A stretch of 52,275 bases of DNA, taken from a virus. The notes below the pieces were generated by a model. It did not search any database. It was not told where the DNA came from and worked only from the letters and a program-made list of their open reading frames with translations. This document shows, piece by piece, positions 15,221 to 22,575 of this stretch. Positions within the stretch are counted from its first letter, which is position 1. Every line of letters starts with the position of its first letter. The stretch covers positions 1 through 52,275 of the IMG/VR virus record IMGVR_UViG_3300002835_000266. The stretch is one strand, 5' to 3'. Both the position numbers and the translations under genes were made by a program.

Positions 15221-15883
15221 ATGGCACTTGCACATTCCTATTCGTCCGTCAAAGACTACGAGGGCTGCGCCCGTCGTTATCACGAAGTCCGTATCCTTAA
15301 AAAATTCAAGTCGCAAGACACGCAAGCAACCCTTTATGGCACCGCAGTACACAAAGCCTTTGAAGACTACATCAAAGACGGCACCCCACTACCCGAACAG
15401 TTCGCACAGTTCCACCCATTTGTCGAGCCTCTTGCCGCCGTTGACGGAGAAATCCGCTGCGAGGACCGTATGGCGATCCGAGTTGACTTTAGCCCGTGTG
15501 GCTTTTTTGACAAAGACGTATGGTTCCGGGGCATACCGGACTATCTCGCCATCAGCACATCCGGCAAGACCGCACGAGTAGCCGACTACAAGACCGGCAA
15601 GTCCAGCCGCTACGCAGACACCGCACAGCTCGAACTCATGGCCGCTATGGTCATGCTGCACCACCCCACGGTGATGACGGTCAAAGGCGCGTTGCTGTTC
15701 GTAGTGGTTGGCGACATCATCAAAGCTGAGTACACTCGTGCGCAACTCCCCGAGATTCTGTCAAAGTGGGCAGGCAGAGCCGGGGCCATCGAGAGGGCTG
15801 TTGAGGTGGGGGTGTGGAATCCCCGCAGTTCGGCCCTTTGCAAATTCTGCCCCGTCTCTTCATGCGAGCACCATCATGGCTGA
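15221..15883 (+). CDS. Cas4/AddB-like PD-(D/E)XK exonuclease with Fe-S cysteines (220 aa)
   Basis: Motifs in order: C16 in an SYSSVKDYEGCARRY segment, GTAVH (40-44), GIPD (104-107), DYKTGK (122-127) with D122 and K124, QLELMA (136-141), then C207, C210 and C215. The layout of one N-terminal and three C-terminal Cys matches the [4Fe-4S] nucleases of the Cas4/AddB/RecB-like family, which resect DNA ends. In a phage without CRISPR genes nearby, a role in recombination or replication is likely. No strong ribosome binding site is visible before ATG 15221. Confidence 0.88.
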   Translation: MALAHSYSSVKDYEGCARRYHEVRILKKFKSQDTQATLYGTAVHKAFEDYIKDGTPLPEQFAQFHPFVEPLAAVDGEIRCEDRMAIRVDFSPCGFFDKDVWFRGIPDYLAISTSGKTARVADYKTGKSSRYADTAQLELMAAMVMLHHPTVMTVKGALLFVVVGDIIKAEYTRAQLPEILSKWAGRAGAIERAVEVGVWNPRSSALCKFCPVSSCEHHHG

Positions 15884-16163
15884 GAAAAAACGCGACTACG
15901 CCGCTGAGTACAAAAACTATCAGGGCACACCCAAGCAGCTCAAGGCACAGTCTGAGCGCCACAAGGCCCGCAGGGCTTATGAGAATGCCAACGGCACCCT
16001 GCCGGACACCGTGGATGTGCACCACAAGAAGGCCATGTCCAAGGGCGGCACAAACCATGCCTCCAATCTGGCAGCCATGCACGAGACAAAGAACACCAGC
16101 TTCGCGCGCAAGAAGGACGGCTCCATGAAGTCCGAAATTTCCAAGCGCGAGCGCAAAAAGTAA
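15876..16163 (+). CDS. HNH-endonuclease-like protein (95 aa)
   Basis: A compact HNH-type core: VDVHH (46-50), GG (57-58), N60 and N64, in a basic protein of 95 aa. Phage HNH proteins of this size either act in DNA packaging or are free-standing homing-type nucleases; the position next to the exonuclease does not decide which. It overlaps the exonuclease end by 8 nt and is followed by two hairpins, the second a terminator. Confidence 0.75.
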   Translation: MAEKKRDYAAEYKNYQGTPKQLKAQSERHKARRAYENANGTLPDTVDVHHKKAMSKGGTNHASNLAAMHETKNTSFARKKDGSMKSEISKRERKK

Positions 16164-16176
16164 TGTAGGATTTAGG

Positions 16177-16192
16177 CGTCGAGCAATCGACG
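16177..16192 (+). other. Hairpin with GCAA tetraloop
   Basis: CGTCGA-GCAA-TCGACG, a perfect 6-bp stem with a GNRA loop, 13 nt after the HNH stop and 27 nt before the terminator stem, which has the same loop. No U tract follows. May be an RNA-stabilising or protein-binding element. Confidence 0.6.
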
Positions 16193-16219
16193 TTCATGGG
16201 TTTCTCCAGTTGAGGATTA

Positions 16220-16248
16220 GCCGGGTAGGCAACTACCCGGCTTCTTTT
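16220..16248 (+). terminator. Rho-independent terminator
   Basis: Nine-base-pair stem GCCGGGTAG / CTACCCGGC with a GCAA loop, followed by TTCTTTT. It should end transcription of the left-arm operon before the helicase gene. Confidence 0.85.
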
Positions 16249-16279
16249 GCCGTCTATTCACTTTTCATTCACACAAATC

Positions 16280-17839
16280 ATGCAGATCATTCAAGACAAA
16301 GCGCTGCTGTTCAACACGCGCAAAGCAGGGCAGATCACTGCCATCATCCCCAAGAGCAAAGTCGTGGCCACCAACGGCGACGTCGATCAGCTGCTGGTCA
16401 ATTGGGGCTTTGACGAGGTGCAACTGCTGCGCAACATGGGCATCAAAGATGTCCCCAGCCCCATCCTCGGGCGGTACGCGTGGCCCGGCATGTACACCCC
16501 GTTCGACCACCAGCGCAACACTGCGGAGTTCCTCACCCTGCACACCCGATGCTTCGTGTTCAACGAGGCCGGGACCGGCAAGACAAGCGCCGCTGCGTGG
16601 GCTGCCGACTACCTCATGACGCAAGGCAAGGTCAAGCGCGTGCTGATCGTGTGCCCCGTGTCCATCATGGAGACTGCGTGGCGCTCGGACCTGTTCAAGA
16701 CGTTGATGCACCGCACTGCTGCCATTGCGCAGGGCACTCGCACGCAACGCCAAAGCATCATCGCGGGTGACTACGAGTTCGTGATCATCAACTTCGACGG
16801 CGTGAAGGTCGTTGCCGACGAGCTGGCCAAGGGCGGGTTCGATCTGGTCATTGTGGACGAGGCCAACGCCATCAAGAACGTGCAGACTGACCGGTGGAAG
16901 TGCCTCGCCTCGCTGATCACTCCAAGCACACGCCTGTGGATGATGACGGGCACCCCGGCATCGCAGTCCCCACTCGACGCCTATGGGTTGGCCAAGCTGG
17001 TGAACCCCGACGCAGTGCCGCGCTTCTTCGGCGCGTTCCGTGACCGCGTGATGATTAAGATGTCGCAGTATCGGTGGGTGCCGCGCCAAGACGCCCAGCC
17101 CATCGTGCACCAAGTCCTGCAGCCCGCCATACGGTTCACCAAAGCAGAGTGTCTCGACCTGCCCGACATGCTGTACTCGACCCGCGAGGTGCCGCTGACA
17201 CCGCAGCAGACCAAGTACTATGACGCAATACGCAAGCAAATGGCGGTCATCGCTGCTGGTGCTGAAGTCACGGCCGTCAACGCCGCGTCCATGCTCAACA
17301 AGCTCCTGCAGATTTCGCAAGGCGCTGTGTACACCGACGACAGAGACGTGGTTGAGTTCGACGTAGACAACCGGGTCAACGAACTGCTCGATGTGATCGC
17401 TGGGACCAACGAGAAGGTGCTCGTGTTCGTGCCGTACCGGCACACACTGGAGATGGTGGAGGACCGCATTGCCAAGGCCGGGTACACCACGGCATCCATC
17501 CACGGCGGCGTGGCCGCGAACAAGCGCGCTGACATCATCAAGGGCTTTCAAACGGAAGACGACCCGCGCATCCTCGTGATGGTGCCGCAGGCTACAGCCC
17601 ACGGGATTACCCTAACTCGGGCCAACCAAGTTGTGTGGTGGGGGCCGGTATCATCCACGGAAATCTACATCCAAGCCAACGCCCGCGCCCACCGCGCCGG
17701 GCAGAAGAACTGCGTAACCGTTACGCACCTGCAGGGCAGCCCCGTCGAGCGGCGCATGTACACACTGCTGCAGGGAAAGATCGATCTGCATCAGGCGCTG
17801 GTCGATCTGTACAAACAAGTGCTTGACGACAAAGTTTGA
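16280..17839 (+). CDS. SF2 helicase, SNF2-like (519 aa)
   Basis: Superfamily 2 DNA-dependent ATPase. Q-type PFDHQ (74-78), Walker A EAGTGKTS (96-103), motif II DEAN (193-196) in place of DEAH, TGTP motif III, and motif VI RAHRAGQ (469-475), typical of SNF2/Rad54-like translocases. It could remodel protein-DNA complexes or help replication. ATG 16280 has no evident ribosome binding site and lies 31 nt after the terminator; an in-frame TTG at 16247 would sit inside the T tract. Its last codons contain a promoter for the next gene. Confidence 0.92.
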   Translation: MQIIQDKALLFNTRKAGQITAIIPKSKVVATNGDVDQLLVNWGFDEVQLLRNMGIKDVPSPILGRYAWPGMYTPFDHQRNTAEFLTLHTRCFVFNEAGTGKTSAAAWAADYLMTQGKVKRVLIVCPVSIMETAWRSDLFKTLMHRTAAIAQGTRTQRQSIIAGDYEFVIINFDGVKVVADELAKGGFDLVIVDEANAIKNVQTDRWKCLASLITPSTRLWMMTGTPASQSPLDAYGLAKLVNPDAVPRFFGAFRDRVMIKMSQYRWVPRQDAQPIVHQVLQPAIRFTKAECLDLPDMLYSTREVPLTPQQTKYYDAIRKQMAVIAAGAEVTAVNAASMLNKLLQISQGAVYTDDRDVVEFDVDNRVNELLDVIAGTNEKVLVFVPYRHTLEMVEDRIAKAGYTTASIHGGVAANKRADIIKGFQTEDDPRILVMVPQATAHGITLTRANQVVWWGPVSSTEIYIQANARAHRAGQKNCVTVTHLQGSPVERRMYTLLQGKIDLHQALVDLYKQVLDDKV

Positions 17840-17850
17840 CAGTGTATAAT
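17823..17850 (+). promoter_or_regulatory. Near-consensus sigma-70 promoter
   Basis: TTGACG (-35, 17823-17828), 16-nt spacer, TATAAT (-10, 17845-17850). It overlaps the helicase stop codon and should start transcription near 17857, giving a short leader to the gene at 17885. Host sigma-70 RNA polymerase would recognise it. Confidence 0.8.
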
Positions 17851-17884
17851 TTAATTTCGTTCAACGTAAATCAAAAGGAACCCC

Positions 17885-18301
17885 ATGAGCACCGAAACAG
17901 AAACCCCCAAGCCGATCGACGCTCAGAAGCTGGTGAGCGTCTACATCAAAATCCGTGACGCCAAAGCCGCCAAGACCAAGGAGATGGAAGCTGAGATTGC
18001 TGTGCTCGACACGCAGTTGGAGACCATCGAGACTGAGCTGCTGGAGCTGTGCAAGGCCACTGGCCAAGATGGCGGCAAGACACAATTCGGATCGTTTCGA
18101 CGGTCCATCAAGACGCGTTACTGGACGTCCGATTGGGATGCCATGTACCGCTTCATCAAAGAACACGACGCCCCGCAACTGCTGGAGCGCCGCGTAAGTC
18201 AGACCACCTTCAAGGAATTCTTGCAGGAGAACCCTGACAAACTGCCCGAAGGTATGAACGTAGATTCCCGCTACGCGATTACCGTAACCCGTGCCCGTTA
18301 A
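17885..18301 (+). CDS. Hypothetical phage protein, coiled-coil (138 aa)
   Basis: Residues about 15-58 form a charged coiled-coil (KIRDAKAAKTKEMEAEI...). The C-terminal part (YWTSDWDAMYRFIKEHDA, FKEFLQENPDKLPEGM) is typical of a phage family often found just upstream of a ssDNA-binding-like gene, as here. I do not know its function; a role in replication or recombination is inferred from context. AAAAGGA lies 6 nt before the ATG. Confidence 0.75.
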   Translation: MSTETETPKPIDAQKLVSVYIKIRDAKAAKTKEMEAEIAVLDTQLETIETELLELCKATGQDGGKTQFGSFRRSIKTRYWTSDWDAMYRFIKEHDAPQLLERRVSQTTFKEFLQENPDKLPEGMNVDSRYAITVTRAR

Positions 18302-18316
18302 ACCTAGGAAATCAAC

Positions 18317-19222
18317 ATGAGCAATATGACACTTTTCAAATCCGGTTCCGTCGTTCCTGACTATCTGCGCGAAGCCGCAGACTCCACAACCAAAGACATT
18401 GCAGGCTCCTCTGGCGGCAAGCAAATTTCCATCAAGGGCGGCGTATGGCGCATGGTGGTGGGCGGCGAAGAGGTCGCCAAGAACGAAGATCGCGCCATGA
18501 ACTTGGTGGTGATCTCTGCCGGTAAGGGCGTGTCCCGCACGTTCTACGCTGAGAAATACGAAGAAGGCAAAGACATCAAGCCCGCGTGCTGGTCGGCCGA
18601 AGGCGTTGTGCCCAACGAAGAAGTCACCGAGCCACAAGGCAAGACCTGCGCTACCTGCCCACAAAACATTGAGGGCTCCGGTGACGGCAAGTCCCGCGCC
18701 TGCCGATACAGCAAGCGTTTGGCTGTGGCTTTGGAGAGCGATATCGGTGGCAACATCTACCGCCTGTCGGTTCCCGCCAAGTCGTATTTCGGCAAGGCCG
18801 AAGGCGACAAGATGCCTCTGCAGGCCTACGGCAAGTTCCTGTCTGGCCACGGTATCCCAATCACTGGTGTGGTGACCGAAGCTCGCTTTGACACTGCCGA
18901 AGCTGTGCCGGTGCTGAAGTTCCGCGCTGTGCGCCCACTGACGCAAGAAGAGTGGACGCTGGCCAAGGAGCAGAGCCAGACCGAAGAAGCCATGCAGGCG
19001 GTCGAGTTCAAGATGGTGCCAAGCAAGAAGGAAAACCAGCCGGCGCTGCCCGCAGCGTTTAAGGACGCCGACGTGCCCGCCAAGGCCGCTCCCGAGAAGG
19101 TGGAGGCCGAAGAGGTTGCTGAGCCCGTCAAGCGCCCCGCCAAGGCAAAAGCCGAAGCAACCCCTGCTGCATCCAAGAACGTGGCTGACATCCTGAACGA
19201 CTGGTCGACCGACGATGAGTGA
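18317..19222 (+). CDS. Probable ssDNA-binding protein with Cys cluster (301 aa)
   Basis: N-terminal domain with a Cys cluster (C in PACWSAEG, CATC, then ACRYSKR) likely to bind zinc, a beta-rich middle, a Lys/Ala/Pro/Glu-rich linker (about 230-285) and the acidic tail DILNDWSTDDE. A flexible linker with an acidic C-terminus is the hallmark of ssDNA-binding proteins such as SSB and T7 gp2.5. The assignment rests on architecture and position next to the primase-helicase. Preceded by AGGAAATCAAC. Confidence 0.65.
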   Translation: MSNMTLFKSGSVVPDYLREAADSTTKDIAGSSGGKQISIKGGVWRMVVGGEEVAKNEDRAMNLVVISAGKGVSRTFYAEKYEEGKDIKPACWSAEGVVPNEEVTEPQGKTCATCPQNIEGSGDGKSRACRYSKRLAVALESDIGGNIYRLSVPAKSYFGKAEGDKMPLQAYGKFLSGHGIPITGVVTEARFDTAEAVPVLKFRAVRPLTQEEWTLAKEQSQTEEAMQAVEFKMVPSKKENQPALPAAFKDADVPAKAAPEKVEAEEVAEPVKRPAKAKAEATPAASKNVADILNDWSTDDE

Positions 19223-19463
19223 GCGAACCCGAGGGTACGACTCCCTATTCATCCGCAGGGTAGAAGACGCTGATCAGAAGCCCACTGTTATGCAGTTGGC
19301 GGATGCATGCATCGAGAAAAACGTGGCGATCACTGACGTGGCTGCCATGTTCGGTGTGTCGCGCGCGACCATCTACAACTGGATGACTGGCCGGACCTCA
19401 CCGCACCCTCGGCACATGGCGCTTATCCCGAAGATCACAGCCCGCTTGCTCAAGCGTAAGTGA
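19215..19463 (+). CDS. Cro/HTH-like regulator (82 aa)
   Basis: Classic helix-turn-helix at about 40-60 (VAAMFGVSRATIYNWMTG). Basic C-terminus. It overlaps the previous gene by 8 nt and is followed at once by a strong terminator. A repressor or regulator of early transcription is likely; the operator is unknown, and the dyad elements are one candidate. Confidence 0.75.
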   Translation: MSERTRGYDSLFIRRVEDADQKPTVMQLADACIEKNVAITDVAAMFGVSRATIYNWMTGRTSPHPRHMALIPKITARLLKRK

Positions 19464-19474
19464 TCGCGCCCAGC

Positions 19475-19507
19475 GGGGCGGCAGGACAACCTGCCGCCCC
19501 TTTTTTG
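19475..19507 (+). terminator. Strong rho-independent terminator
   Basis: Eleven-base-pair perfect stem GGGGCGGCAGG / CCTGCCGCCCC, ACAA loop, then six Ts. It ends the transcript begun at the 17845 promoter. Confidence 0.95.
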
Positions 19508-19529
19508 TTCCAGTTACCCGTGAGGTTAT

Positions 19530-22364
19530 GTGACTGACTTTCTCAACTCCGTTCTGCCCACTCAGGGCGTGTATTGCACGGTGGGGATACGGGCCGGTGT
19601 GGTCAAGCAGTCGTTCCAAGAAACGATTGAAGCGGTCGATGCCGTAGGCGGCACGATGGATTCCAGTGGGGTCGATGCGTATTTCGCGCTGGCCTCCTAC
19701 AAGGATGATTCCGCCCGCACAGTAGACAACGCAGCATTCCTGCGTGCGTTCTTTCTCGACCTCGACTGTGGCATGGGGAAGCCCTATGCCGACCAACCCG
19801 CAGCGGCGCAAGCGCTGTCCGTATTCATCTCCGACACCGGGCTGCCGAGCCCCATGGTGGTCAACTCTGGTGGTGGCCTGCATGTGTACTGGCCCCTGAC
19901 GGCCGATGTGCCCGCTGCCGATTGGGTTCCCCACGCCAAGTCCCTCAAGCGCCTGTGCGCGCAACACAACCTGCATGCCGACCCCGCAGTCACTGCGGAC
20001 GCTGCGCGTATCCTGCGCACCCCCGGCACCCACAATTTCAAGGCCGGGCAATCACGCGCGGTCCAGATCGTTGCACAAGGTCAGCCGACTGATCTTGGCG
20101 TGTTCGCGGCCTGCCTGCCCCCGGCTCCGGTGGACTTGTCCGCTGCCAAGCAGTTCGGGATGGATGACACCTCCCGCGAGATGTCTAGCGGGGACTTCCC
20201 GCCTTGCTCGTTTGCCCGGATCGCATCGCGCAGTCTCAAGGACAAGGGCTGTGCCCAGATCAAGCACGCACTGGCGGACGCCGCCGTGCTGGCCGAACCC
20301 CTGTGGCGGGGCCTGCTGTCCATTGCGGTGCGGTGCGAAGACGGCCCAACAGCCATCCACACTGCGTCCAAGGCGCACCCCGGCTACACAGCGGCCAACA
20401 CCGAAGCCAAGGCGGCAGAGACCAAGGGCCCATACACCTGCCAGTGGTACAAGGACAACAACGGCGCGCTGTGCAAAGGGTGCACACAAACCGTGTCCAC
20501 GCCCCTCCTGCTGGGCAAGATCGTGGTGGCTGCCGAAGTCACAGACGATGCCTATGTGGTCGTGAAGGAGGCCGACGACGAGACCCCGGCAGTGGCCCTC
20601 TCAATCCCCGCGTATCCTTACCCGTACTTCCGGGGGACCAACGGCGGCGTGTTCCGCAAGGACCGGGACAAGGAAGGTGATGAGGTTGAAGTTGAAATCT
20701 ACCCGGACGACCTATACCTGACAGAACGATTCTTCGACTCCGACGAACACGGCAGTGGCGACGGGGAGATGGTGGGCATCAACCTGCACATGCGCAAGGA
20801 CGGTGTGCGCCGCTTCTTCGCCCCGGTCACGACCTTGTTCTCCACTGAAAAACTGCGCGACCTGTTGGTGCGCAACGGCGTCGTCGCCTACGGCAAAAAA
20901 CTGGAGCAACTCATGGCCTATTTCGCATCTGCAATCCGCAAGCTGCAGTCGCAATACGCAGCAAACAAGACCCGCAACCAAATGGGCTGGACCCCCGACC
21001 TGCTGGGGTTCGTTCTTGGTGAAGTGGAATACACAGCCAACGGCGCGAAGCTGGCTCCACCGGCCAGCGGGACAAGGCAGTTGGCCAGCGCCTTCAAGCC
21101 CACGGGCACGCTGGCCGAGTGGAAGCGGATCGCCAACTTCTACGACCGCATTGGCCTTGAGCCGCATGCGCTGGCGCTGTTCCTTGGCTTTGGCTCCCCC
21201 CTGCTGCGCCTGATGGACGGCAACGTGGTCAAAGGGGCCATGGTGCACCTCAAGCACAACGGGTCCGGCTCAGGCAAGTCCACCGCCCAGATGGTGGCCA
21301 ACTCGATCTTCGGGCACCCCGATGACCTGCTGATGAAGAAGGAAGACACCTACGCGGCCAAGATGCACATGCTGGGCATGGTCAACAGCCTGATCTTCAC
21401 GGTGGACGAGATCACGAACGAAAAAGCAGAGGTCCTGTCCGATATGGCCTACGGGTTCACATCGGGGCGGGGCAAGCACCGCATGGAGTCGCAGACCAAC
21501 AAGATGCGGACCAACAACACAACGTGGTGCAACTTCACGCTGACCTCGGGCAATGCATCTGTGACGGACGTGCTGCAGCAGTACAAGAGCACCGCTGACG
21601 GCGAGCTGCGCCGCGTGCTGGAAATCTCAGTGCCCACATACACCGGGGCCTCGAAGCAAGAGATCGATGCCGTGTTCAGCAAGCTCAACACCAACTTCGG
21701 CGTCGCCGGGCCAATCTACATCGACCACGTTCTGCGCAACTCCGACGAAGTGCGCCGCCTGCTGACAACGATGCAGGCCAAGATCGACAAGGAACTGGGC
21801 TTGGACCAGACCGACCGGTTCTATTCATCGATCATGACCTGTGCCTTTGTGGGCGCGCTTGTCGCCAAGCGCCTTGGCCTGCACGACCTCGACATCCCCA
21901 AGGTGTACCGGTACGCAGTGGCTCTCGTGCGGGACAGCAAGCAGTCCACCAAGGCCGACGTAGGCGACTCGATGACAACGGCGCAGGAGACACTGGCAGC
22001 GTTCGTCAACGAGAACGTGAACAACGCGCTGGTGGCACCATTTACCCCACGCGGCAGCCTGCCGGAGCGCCCAGCCGTATCCCCCAAGGGCCCGCTGCGC
22101 ATGCGGTACGACCCCAACTCCCGGGAGCTGTCCATATCGGTGGCGGAGTTCCGCAAGTTCTTCTCCCTGCGGCAAGTGGACGTGCGCGACAGTGTGGCCA
22201 AGCTCACAGCAGCCAAGTTCCTCAAGAACAACGGCTTGTCGGTGCCAGTGCGAATCGGCGCTGGCGCGGTGGGTGGCCTGAGCGGTATTGCCGTGCGGTG
22301 CTATGTGTTTGATGGAGACGCCATCGGTGTCGACGAAACCGCCTTCCCCTCTCCCGACGCCTGA
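19530..22364 (+). CDS. Primase-helicase, AEP primase + P-loop helicase (944 aa)
   Basis: The N-terminal part is an archaeo-eukaryotic-type primase: D77/D79 in FFLDLDC, SGGGLH (113-118) and DPAVTADAARILRTPGT (151-167). The C-terminal part is a DUF927/SF3-like helicase with Walker A GSGSGKST (578-585) and Walker B TVDE (624-627). It should prime and unwind DNA for the family A polymerase. GTG start with GAGGT 4 nt upstream, only 23 nt after a strong terminator, and no clear promoter in between. Length fits fused phage primase-helicases. Confidence 0.92.
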   Translation: MTDFLNSVLPTQGVYCTVGIRAGVVKQSFQETIEAVDAVGGTMDSSGVDAYFALASYKDDSARTVDNAAFLRAFFLDLDCGMGKPYADQPAAAQALSVFISDTGLPSPMVVNSGGGLHVYWPLTADVPAADWVPHAKSLKRLCAQHNLHADPAVTADAARILRTPGTHNFKAGQSRAVQIVAQGQPTDLGVFAACLPPAPVDLSAAKQFGMDDTSREMSSGDFPPCSFARIASRSLKDKGCAQIKHALADAAVLAEPLWRGLLSIAVRCEDGPTAIHTASKAHPGYTAANTEAKAAETKGPYTCQWYKDNNGALCKGCTQTVSTPLLLGKIVVAAEVTDDAYVVVKEADDETPAVALSIPAYPYPYFRGTNGGVFRKDRDKEGDEVEVEIYPDDLYLTERFFDSDEHGSGDGEMVGINLHMRKDGVRRFFAPVTTLFSTEKLRDLLVRNGVVAYGKKLEQLMAYFASAIRKLQSQYAANKTRNQMGWTPDLLGFVLGEVEYTANGAKLAPPASGTRQLASAFKPTGTLAEWKRIANFYDRIGLEPHALALFLGFGSPLLRLMDGNVVKGAMVHLKHNGSGSGKSTAQMVANSIFGHPDDLLMKKEDTYAAKMHMLGMVNSLIFTVDEITNEKAEVLSDMAYGFTSGRGKHRMESQTNKMRTNNTTWCNFTLTSGNASVTDVLQQYKSTADGELRRVLEISVPTYTGASKQEIDAVFSKLNTNFGVAGPIYIDHVLRNSDEVRRLLTTMQAKIDKELGLDQTDRFYSSIMTCAFVGALVAKRLGLHDLDIPKVYRYAVALVRDSKQSTKADVGDSMTTAQETLAAFVNENVNNALVAPFTPRGSLPERPAVSPKGPLRMRYDPNSRELSISVAEFRKFFSLRQVDVRDSVAKLTAAKFLKNNGLSVPVRIGAGAVGGLSGIAVRCYVFDGDAIGVDETAFPSPDA

Positions 22365-22365
22365 C

Positions 22366-22575
22366 GTGCAGCAGTTCACCCTGCATGGGGTGGACTACTT
22401 CATCCAATGGCACCTGCTCTCAATCGGGGCGTCATTCTTCCTGCCCACCACGGCCACCAAGGCCCAAGCCGCCCGCGCCCTGCGGCCGTACGCCCGTCAT
22501 CTGGGTATACAGCTGCAGGTGGGCAACCGCTGCGAGTACGGACGCTACGGCGTCCGCGTGTGGCGCGTTTACTGA
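22366..22575 (+). CDS. Small hypothetical phage protein (69 aa, start uncertain)
   Basis: Pattern FTLHGVDYFIQW, GASFFLPTTAT, then EYGRYGVRVWRVY resembles a small phage family with the same W-x-L...G-S-F-F-P...G-V-R-V-W layout. GTG 22366 follows the primase stop by 1 nt, but no ribosome binding site is clear; ATG 22312 is an alternative. The TGA stop lies inside the opposing gene (7-bp convergent overlap). Function unknown. Confidence 0.65.
   Translation: MQQFTLHGVDYFIQWHLLSIGASFFLPTTATKAQAARALRPYARHLGIQLQVGNRCEYGRYGVRVWRVY

Noticed and set aside
16265-17602. Long open frame on the - strand (445 aa)
   Set aside because: Antisense to the helicase, whose motifs are unambiguous.
17836-17850. 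TTGACA immediately before TATAAT (3-nt spacing) as a promoter
   Set aside because: The spacing is far too short for a -35/-10 pair; the correct -35 is TTGACG at 17823, with a 16-nt spacer.
17861-19252. Long open frame on the - strand (463 aa)
   Set aside because: Antisense to the ssDNA-binding-like gene and its neighbour; Phe/Leu/Gly-rich shadow composition.
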